A stretch of DNA of 64,000 bases from Ascaphus truei (taxonomy: Eukaryota; Chordata; Amphibia; Anura; Ascaphidae), in assembly GCA_036426205.1 (NCBI GenBank), contig CM071570.1, positions 74,679,763 to 74,743,762 on the forward strand, in the 5' to 3' direction. This document shows positions 57,909-64,000 of this stretch, one piece after another. The translations under genes were made by a program, and so were the position numbers. The first letter of the stretch is position 1, and the number at the start of each line of letters is the position of its first letter. Under the pieces are notes generated by a model that saw only the letters and a program-made list of their open reading frames with translations, was not told where the DNA came from and ran no database searches.

Positions 57909-58115
57909 CAGGGAGTCCTCGCTATCCAACGTTTTACTTTACAACGAATGGCATATCCAACGCTTTACAATGCCTCCCTATGGGCCGTATTTCGATTCCG
58001 GAATGCGTTATCCGACGCTCACCGCCACCGATTAATATGGGACTCACTTAACAACGGTTTCAACTCCAATGCTGCTCCCAGAACGGATTCCGGTGGATAA
58101 CCGAGGACTACCTGT
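57909..58115. mobile_element. Tigger/pogo-like MITE, TA target
   Basis: The ends are cagggagtcctcgctatcc and, reversed, caggtagtcctcggttatcc. TA lies on each side (57907-57908 and 58116-58117). The 207-bp interior has no transposase. Confidence 0.75.
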
Positions 58116-58117
58116 AT

Positions 58118-59180
58118 TTGTGCCTGGACCATCCCTACATCCACCTCTGCATTTCTTGGCTAACTTCATGCCGGCGGTGTGAGACTGGTAGAAATACTGT
58201 CTCTGAGAACCAGAAAGTTGTCAGGTTGGAGTTAGAAGAGTGGATTGAAGAATGATATGGTTTTCTATTTTTCACCGTGGACACCAAGGTTCCAGCCGAC
58301 TTTGAGAATCCAGACAACAGCAAGTTTCAATAGGTCTTCCACTGCTACAAAATTTCTTAGGACATTCATTGCGCTAGCGCCCTTCTGTTTGCCATTAGTC
58401 CATGAAATTAGTGGGACTACCTTTCAAATAAGTGATAATGAGTTCAAAAGAGTGGGTACGGACAGCCCTGTTGTCAAAAATTGGAATGGGAAAGATACAA
58501 ACAAAAAATTATGCCGGACAATAACAGCCAAATCCTGATTTTTCCCCTTGCAAAAGAGCCTATTAAATCTCACACGTTGGGTGGCTGGCAACTGGAGTAC
58601 TCAACACTTGAAGCTAAAAATAAGACAAACCGTAGAGAATGTGTGGACGGAGGCAGACACAATGGCATAAAAACAGGGAAACGTTATTTAACAGACCGCT
58701 CACACATTTGCAGTTGTGAATGTGAACTGAGCTTGCGCCTCAGGGGGGGCTCTCTACAAAGAAAGTATAGAAGCTCAGTTTACGGAGAGTTGGTTAGGCC
58801 AGGATTAAAAAAAAAAAAAAAAAAAAAGACTCTTTGCAAAGATGAAAAGTGAAGTTATTGATCACAAAGAACATATTCTGCACACACTGAGACAAGAAGG
58901 AACCTTGTGGGGGGAAACAAGACAGCTAACAAATTATTGGGATTTTTCCATTTCACCTCTTCTAAACAAAAGGCTTAATATACAAGATCAGCTGTGTCTG
59001 ATAATAACGTCTATAATGTGGCTACTGTACACAGCACTGCAGTTAGGATAATACAGATATAATGAATCCATGAGCCAAGGAACTTCCAGTCCACATCTCC
59101 AGCCCTCAAGGAACAAGGAGTTAAAGGGAAGTGCAGAAGGTTTCATAGAAACTCTGTCACTGAGGTCTCCAAGTGGAAGT
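58118..59180. other. No recognised gene
   Basis: A poly-A run at 58807-58827 follows a 123-codon frame (58481-58852) without domains. The layout (frame, then A-run) might hint at a processed insert, but no source is recognised. Confidence 0.35.
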
Positions 59181-59187
59181 TATAGAG

Positions 59188-59378
59188 TGTGTGTCTGTGT
59201 GTGTCTGTGTGTGTCTGTGTGTGTCTGTGTGTGTCTGTGTGTGTCTGTGTCTGTGTCTGTGTCTGTGTCTGTGACAGTGTCTGTGACAGTGTCTGTGACA
59301 GTGTCTGTGACAGTGTCTGTGACAGTGTCTGTGTGTCTGTGACAGTGTGTGTGTCTGTGACAGTGTGTGTGTCTGTGA

Positions 59379-59442
<64 letters not shown>
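59188..59442. repeat. Compound (GT)n, (TGTGTC)n and (GTGACAGTGTCT)n array
   Basis: Starts with ~8-bp gtgtgtct units, passes to tgtgtc repeats, then to 12-bp ctgtgacagtgt units, and ends as pure GT. The frames here are artefacts. Confidence 0.97.
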
Positions 59443-59444
<2 letters not shown>

Positions 59445-59774
59445 AATAGAAAAAAATAAGGTATATCATTTTCACCTGATTATATAAACAGTGATAGTTT
59501 GCCAACAATCTATTGGTATATGCATCTTATTGGATGGGATTTATATTGCACGGTAATGCACACTTCATTATATATACAGTATATATATACAACCTCACAA
59601 GCACTGAAATTGTGAGTGGACTTAAAGTTTGTTGGCACCAATACAGTCAGCCCTCTATTCCTATATACAACATTTCTCCATAGAACATATATTGTATTTT
59701 TTTTTATCACTCAGCCTTAAATGTAATATTTCCATGGAGGAAATAACGGACAGACATTGTCCTTTGTCCAAAAT

Positions 59775-59945
59775 AATATATATAATTGTAAGCTCTCGTT
59801 GCAGGGATTCCTTTTCCTAAATGTCTCTTATTTCTGAAGCACTTCTTCCCATTATGTGTTATTTTATTATTTGTTATTTATATGAATATGTCACGTGTAT
59901 TACTGCTGTGAAGCGCTATGTACATTAATGGTGCTATATAAAGAT
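59775..59945 (+). mobile_element. L2 LINE 3' tail
   Basis: attgtaagctctcgttgcag is followed, after a spacer, by acgtgtattactgctgtgaa and gcgctatgtacattaatggt, ending tatataaag. It is the same tail as at 4258-4450 (opposite strand). Confidence 0.75.
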
Positions 59946-59969
59946 TAACTATATATATTAAAAAAAACA

Positions 59970-60090
59970 TACATTACCAGAAACTGGCAAAAAGGAGACA
60001 GCAAAGCGGGTAAATTCAGTAAGTGTATTAAAACACAAAGCACAGACGTCCAACGTTTCGATCCCACAGGGGGATCTTCCTCAGGGGGGT
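59970..60090 (-). ncRNA. Hammerhead-like hairpin (PLE-type end)
   Basis: On the minus strand: CTGAGGA (60084-60078), stem II GATCCC/GGGATC perfect, GAAAC (60059-60055), then gttggacg. The CUGANGA and GAAA elements and stem II fit an HHR, but stem I shows only about two pairs and the cleavage triplet is not clear. Confidence 0.5.
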
Positions 60091-60121
60091 ATATATACAC
60101 ACGTGTATATATACACACGTG

Positions 60122-60125
<4 letters not shown>

Positions 60126-60172
<47 letters not shown>
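60126..60172. repeat. (CA)n microsatellite
   Basis: About 23 CA units follow a tandem pair of tatatacacacgtg. Confidence 0.98.
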
Positions 60173-60175
<3 letters not shown>

Positions 60176-60177
<2 letters not shown>

Positions 60178-60444
60178 GGGCTCGACAAATGCGGTTGCCC
60201 GCTGTCGACTGCTTACCTGCGGCGGTGTCCCCTGGTCTTCTCTGTCTTGATCTTTAAAATCAGGTTTTTCTCATGCAGCACAATTTAAAATGGCCGCACA
60301 GCGTCCAATGATGCTGAGAAAAACATGATTTTAAAGGCGACAAGAAAGCAGAAGGCCGAGAGACGCTGTCAGGACCCCGCCGCAGGTAAGTGTCGTGGGG
60401 GGAGCGAGGGGCGAGTGGGTTATTGCCCAGTTTGTCGGGCCCTG
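60176..60444. mobile_element. MITE, TA target, 'cagggctcgacaaa' ends
   Basis: The ends are cagggctcgacaaat and, reversed, cagggcccgacaaact; TA flanks both sides (60174-60175, 60445-60446). The interior has gttgcccgctg/cgggcaa-type words and no transposase. A related end, cagtgttcgacaaatcac, starts at 60476 after an (AT)n run. Confidence 0.65.
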
Positions 60445-60475
<31 letters not shown>

Positions 60476-60478
<3 letters not shown>

Positions 60479-60600
60479 TGTTCGACAAATCACCCAAAAA
60501 TCTACTCGCCCAACTCAAAAATCTACTCGCCACCTAGTCCCGCCCCCAACCCCGCCCCCAACCCCGCCCCTATTCCCGCCCCCAACCCCGCTTTAAAATA
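60476..60600. repeat. Second MITE-type end with 12-bp GC-rich tandem units
   Basis: cagtgttcgacaaatcac is followed by two aaaaatctactcgcc units, then about five copies of cccgcccccaac. It resembles the terminus of the preceding element. The other end is absent. Confidence 0.55.
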
Positions 60601-61087
60601 AAATATATAAATAAAATACATTTAATAAATTCCTAGTCAGAACATTCGTTTTTGACATAAATGTATTTATTGTATTACATTATACTACAATTAGTCCTTG
60701 TTACATGTGTGTGTGTAAATGTCGGATCTAGAAATAAAAGCCAGGTGTGAATGACTAGTTTCCTGAACCCCTTAACCAATGTCTGGATGCCCCCGCTTCA
60801 CAATATCTAAAGCAGCAATCCCACCTGGGATCTTACCTGATCCGCAGTCCCTCAATGTCCAGGTACGCTCATTCCCGCAATGTTATACATTGGGGAGGTG
60901 TTCATTACCTGTCTTCTGGGTTAGGGGGGGGGGTTCCGATGTCTTCCGTGTGAAGCTTGAGCCAGATCTGGAAGAAAGCAGTATAGGGTAGTTAAGATTT
61001 CGGTGTAGTATAGGGCAGTTAAGATATATAGGGTAAATAAGAGATCCAGAGTGTGAGTGACAGAGAGGCCGCTAAGGTAAGGAACGA
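60601..61087. other. No recognised feature
   Basis: Mixed sequence; the 70-codon frame at 60779-60991 has no domain. Confidence 0.35.
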
Positions 61088-61088
61088 G

Positions 61089-61410
61089 TGTTTATTTATA
61101 TATGTGTTTTATTCATACTGTAGATGTGCAGAGGGTCTCCGGAGCAGAACCGCTGTGGTTTTAGGTCCGGGGACCCCCTGCTCCCCGAGATACAGGCCCC
61201 TTTAGGGGGTGCCGGTATCCCTCTGCTTGGTTTACAGGCCGCGGTCACGTGATCGGGACCTTTAAATGCAGAGGGATACCGGCACCTCATAAAGGGGTCT
61301 GTATCTCGAGAAGCAGGGGTCCCCCGACCTGAAACCAACACGGTTCAGCTCCGTAGACCCCCTGCACATGTACACTATGAATAAAAATGTATTTTAAATA
61401 ATTGTTAATG
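61089..61410. repeat. 322-bp tandem unit, copy 1
   Basis: Identical to the next 322 bases as far as I can read. The unit holds a long inverted repeat (about 100-bp arms), with gcagagggtctccggagcag against the reversed right end gcagggggtctacggagctg, belonging to the 'gaagcagggggtcc' repeat family. Confidence 0.9.
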
Positions 61411-61732
61411 TGTTTATTTATATATGTGTTTTATTCATACTGTAGATGTGCAGAGGGTCTCCGGAGCAGAACCGCTGTGGTTTTAGGTCCGGGGACCCCC
61501 TGCTCCCCGAGATACAGGCCCCTTTAGGGGGTGCCGGTATCCCTCTGCTTGGTTTACAGGCCGCGGTCACGTGATCGGGACCTTTAAATGCAGAGGGATA
61601 CCGGCACCTCATAAAGGGGTCTGTATCTCGAGAAGCAGGGGTCCCCCGACCTGAAACCAACACGGTTCAGCTCCGTAGACCCCCTGCACATGTACACTAT
61701 GAATAAAAATGTATTTTAAATAATTGTTAATG
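61411..61732. repeat. 322-bp tandem unit, copy 2
   Basis: A perfect direct copy of 61089-61410, giving two identical 81-codon minus-strand frames that are not genes. Perfect identity implies a very recent duplication or an assembly artefact. Confidence 0.9.
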
Positions 61733-62014
61733 TGCCGATGTTTGCGCAGAGAGAGCAGCGGATCTCTCTCTGCTGCAAACACATCTCGCCCCGCCAGCCC
61801 ATATTATCATTGATGTGCATATACAGTACTGTATGTGTACAGTACTGTATGCTAGGGGTTATAGGGGTTGTTGTTATACAGTATATCAAGATTGTTATAT
61901 GTGTATATATATATTTATATATATATATATATACAGTATATATATACTGCATTACAATTCATGAATTTATGCCATCTTGCAGACACGCTAAGCATTGCAG
62001 CCTTTTAAATCCTG

Positions 62015-62147
62015 TCTCTTAGACGAAACGCGTCAGAGAATTGTCCTGTTTTTTATGGCTATGTTGCCACATTAAAGCTTTTTGCACGCTGCTACTGCCG
62101 CCAGCCTGTTTTTTATTTGCTGTGCTCCAAGCCCCTCTCCCTCCCCT
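62015..62147 (+). mobile_element. 133-bp PLE-like end with 14-bp target duplication
   Basis: ccttttaaatcctg flanks it exactly (62001-62014 and 62148-62161). Inside is gacgaaacgcgtcagag, the PLE-end motif seen at 12.28 kb, then cctgttttttatggc and an attaaagc signal. The long duplication fits target-primed insertion of a severely 5'-truncated element. Confidence 0.65.
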
Positions 62148-62305
62148 CCTTTTAAATCCTGAACCATTATAAATTAACACATCAGCCGCGCATCAGCCGG
62201 GCATGACCCCTGGCTTGGAACGCGGCATGCTCCAGGTGAACAGTGTCGCATTCCAGGAACCAGCCAGGGACAAACCGGTGATTTGTTAGAATAAAGTGTG
62301 TCGCA

Positions 62306-62526
62306 GCAGTATATGTTTTGGGGCTGTGAGACATGCTTGACTTAGGGAGTTGTGAATGAATTGCATGGTATTTTCACTAGAGATACTCCCAAGTGAATAG
62401 AAGCTTTGTCCCCCCCCCTGTGTTTGAATGATTTCCTGATGAAAATGAAAAGACACAATAAAGCCTTATTATAATTTCACCTTATAAAAGTCTCCAATTG
62501 TGTACCACTGTGAACGTCCGTCTACA
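62306..62526 (+). mobile_element. LTR 3' part of a Gypsy/retrovirus-like element
   Basis: It matches the 3' third of the solo LTR at 47071-47706, from tatatgttttggggctg to the end gaacgtccgtctaca. An AATAAA signal lies at 62457-62462. The left part of the LTR (before 62306) does not match the solo LTR, so this LTR is either a different subtype or was rearranged. Confidence 0.75.
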
Positions 62527-62528
62527 TA

Positions 62529-62546
62529 TGGTGTCCGAAGTGGGAC
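62529..62546 (+). promoter_or_regulatory. Primer binding site, tRNA-Leu type
   Basis: tggtgtccgaagtgggac begins two bases after the LTR. It is complementary to the 3' end of vertebrate tRNA-Leu(CAA) (tgtcagaagtggga type) with one mismatch. It marks the minus-strand DNA start of an LTR element. Confidence 0.65.
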
Positions 62547-63513
62547 AAGAGGTGTCTTTGAAGTTAAAAAGGACCGGAGATTTTTATGTGAAATTTTTTT
62601 TTATGCTTTTTGCCTACAAACAGTCTGAGCAACTTAGAAAAAAAAAAAAAAAACCTCATGCAGCAGAGATCAGAGTTAAAGGGATACACACCACTGAAAC
62701 CACACTGCACTGAAACTTACAAAACCACAGGTGGACTCTTTGCCCCAATGCCAAGAGGAGAGAGACTGCTGAATTAGCTAAACCTTATTTTGCCTATCAC
62801 AAAGTGTAATATGGTCATTGAAAATAGGGGTTTTGCCTTCCAGCCATAGTCAGGGTTCAAGAAGTGAGTCAGCCCTTAAAAAGGGATAGGTGTTTGTTGT
62901 TTTCAAAAGTTTCGCTGAAGCAGTGAATACAGATGGTGACTCACGAGTGGTACTGATTTTGCAAATAAAGGTTGCCACACCGCATAGGGCTACCAGCTGT
63001 GAATGGAGTATATGCAGAAAAGTGTGAAAATTGATACAAGACTGTGCTGAAGCAGGGGAATTTTTAGCAAACAAATGCTGAGTGTAAAATTGCCCTATAG
63101 GGGAAAAAGTGATTTCTGAACTGTGTAAAAGGTTTTTCAAAACCAATTGCTGAATGTTGAGTCACCCTGCCGGGAATGAAAGAAATAGTCCACTGCAAAA
63201 AATGTTTTTTTTTCTGCAAGTAAAAAAGTCTGCCTATATATATCTTGGGAGCAAAAACAGACACCCAAAGTGTGAATGCCATAATACCCAAAGATGAGAC
63301 TGAAAATTACTGAACTCAGGCAGAAACCCAAATTCTGTTGCTGAAGCAGAGAAAATTACCTAGCAAGTAAATGGTGTAAAGCAAACAGAAGTTTTTTCCT
63401 AGCAACTACACATTCAGCATACCTAATGAGAGATTTACCTAGCAACTAAATGGTGTAAAGCAAATAGACTTTTTTACCTAGCAACTGCACATCTTGTATA
63501 CCTGATAAGAGAG
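62547..63513 (+). other. Leader region of the LTR element
   Basis: About 970 bp between the primer binding site and the first good start codon, with short frames and stops in all phases. A 79-bp tandem duplication lies at its end. Confidence 0.6.
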
Positions 63514-63516
63514 ATG
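63359..63516. repeat. 79-bp tandem duplication before the ORF
   Basis: 63359-63437 and 63438-63516 share cctagcaa(g/c)taaatggtg and tgtaaagcaaa, each with a second cctagcaactacac/gcac half. They differ at several bases, so the duplication is not recent. The start codon at 63514 lies at the very end of the second unit. Confidence 0.85.
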
Positions 63517-64000
63517 CCTGTGAGAGCTACGACCTCTACAAGCAAAATATGTCCACCTGTAGGACTACCACAATTGGGGGTTCTAGCAAATACAGTGGCA
63601 ACAGCTGCAATAGCGCCTCCTGAGGTCAGGAAGAAAATTACACCTGATAGCCTAGAAATGGAGGACAAGATGCAGCGTTCCTGTAATGAACCGTACCCCA
63701 CGGAAGAGTGGCCCTTCCAGTCCAATAAAGAGGAAGACCTCTCTTACGGGGAGCCCAAACCGAGTCACACCCACAAAACACCCCAAAAATGGTGGGGGTG
63801 CCTGAACTCGGCACGAACAGAAAAGACCACTCCCTTTGATGACGAATATGATCAGCAGGAGACAGAGCGGGAGCAGCAGATCACCCAATATTTCTGTCAG
63901 CTAAAGCAACTGCAAGACAAGCCTGGCGTATATAATGAAGCTGCTAAAGTATCAAATAAAGAAGGAGACCCCTGTATTCCGGATGGGATGGAGTCATCCA
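63514..64000 (+). CDS. Putative gag-like ORF of the LTR element, partial
   Basis: It opens with ATG at 63514 and runs 162 codons without a stop to the window end. The last in-frame stop upstream is at 63448-63450, and no other ATG lies between. The protein begins MPVRATTSTSKICPP and becomes acidic and charged (KEEDLSYGE, DDEYDQQETEREQQI), soluble and without membrane segments. Its position after an LTR, a primer binding site and a leader suggests a gag-like structural protein of a Gypsy or retrovirus-like element. I recognise no named domain. The overlapping minus-strand frames are shadows. Confidence 0.6.
   Translation, partial: MPVRATTSTSKICPPVGLPQLGVLANTVATAAIAPPEVRKKITPDSLEMEDKMQRSCNEPYPTEEWPFQSNKEEDLSYGEPKPSHTHKTPQKWWGCLNSARTEKTTPFDDEYDQQETEREQQITQYFCQLKQLQDKPGVYNEAAKVSNKEGDPCIPDGMESS

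Noticed and set aside
59143..59508. Open frames in the GTGTCT array
   Set aside because: Simple-sequence artefacts.
61096..61663. Duplicated 81-codon protein gene
   Set aside because: Both frames are translations of a palindromic repeat unit.
63474..63888. Minus-strand frames opposite the gag-like ORF
   Set aside because: Shadows of the plus-strand frame, which has the better context (LTR, primer site, leader).

Overview
The window looks like non-coding DNA of a frog (anuran amphibian): AT-rich, full of microsatellites and nested transposable elements, with vertebrate-type L2 and CR1 LINEs, Penelope-like elements (PLEs), hAT, Harbinger-like and TA-target MITEs, Gypsy/retrovirus-like LTRs and tRNA-derived SINEs. 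I find no bacterial or viral gene layout. The only host coding sequence I can support is a 98-bp exon at 49007-49104, minus strand. It encodes the C-terminal core of D-aminoacyl-tRNA deacylase 1 (dtd1) and has proper splice sites, so at least part of the window is intron of dtd1, read right to left. No other dtd1 exon was recognised.

Layout. 1-4078: two diverged copies of one ~2-kb block, each ending in a GA-rich minisatellite, the second with a 46-N gap (possible assembly duplication). 4.2-10.1 kb: L2 tail, hammerhead-ribozyme (HHR) element copy a, GC-rich repeat, hAT ends, CORE-SINE. 11.6-17.1 kb: HHR element copies b-e around a minus-strand PLE with a GIY-YIG domain. 17.1-25.4 kb: LTR-like units, SINE, NRF1-like CpG minisatellite, TA-type and hAT MITEs, LINE 3' end. 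26.7-29.7 kb: CR1 LINE split by a fold-back insertion. 30.0-32.6 kb: L2 LINE split by a Harbinger-like MITE, then two HHR-like hairpins. 34.2-35.6 kb: second PLE between inverted repeats. 36.5-38.5 kb: Tigger-like MITE and antisense L2 with a nested insertion. 40.0-41.5 kb: 735-bp palindrome and direct repeats. 44.2-46.2 kb: third PLE. 47.1-48.6 kb: solo LTR and a 5'-inverted CR1. 49.9-54.2 kb: Ser/Pro-rich LTR-type element ending in a polypurine tract and LTR start. 55-62 kb: L2 pieces, HHR copy f, MITEs, microsatellites and a perfect 322-bp tandem duplication. 62.3-64.0 kb: LTR end, tRNA-Leu-type primer binding site, leader and an open frame running off the window.

The most interesting system is a family of short repeats carrying type I hammerhead ribozymes (near-complete at 5177-5262 and 14150-14229) with a ~108-bp core bounded by inverted octamer motifs (ATTTGCAT/ATGCAAAT). 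There are six copies, two in head-to-tail tandem, one with a flipped segment, and several abutting microsatellites. Tandem HHR repeats next to PLE sequence resemble the HHR-bearing terminal repeats of PLEs and the non-autonomous 'retrozymes' that yield small circular RNAs. Degenerate HHR-like hairpins also occur at 8.85, 32.3, 32.6, 46.1 and 60.06 kb.
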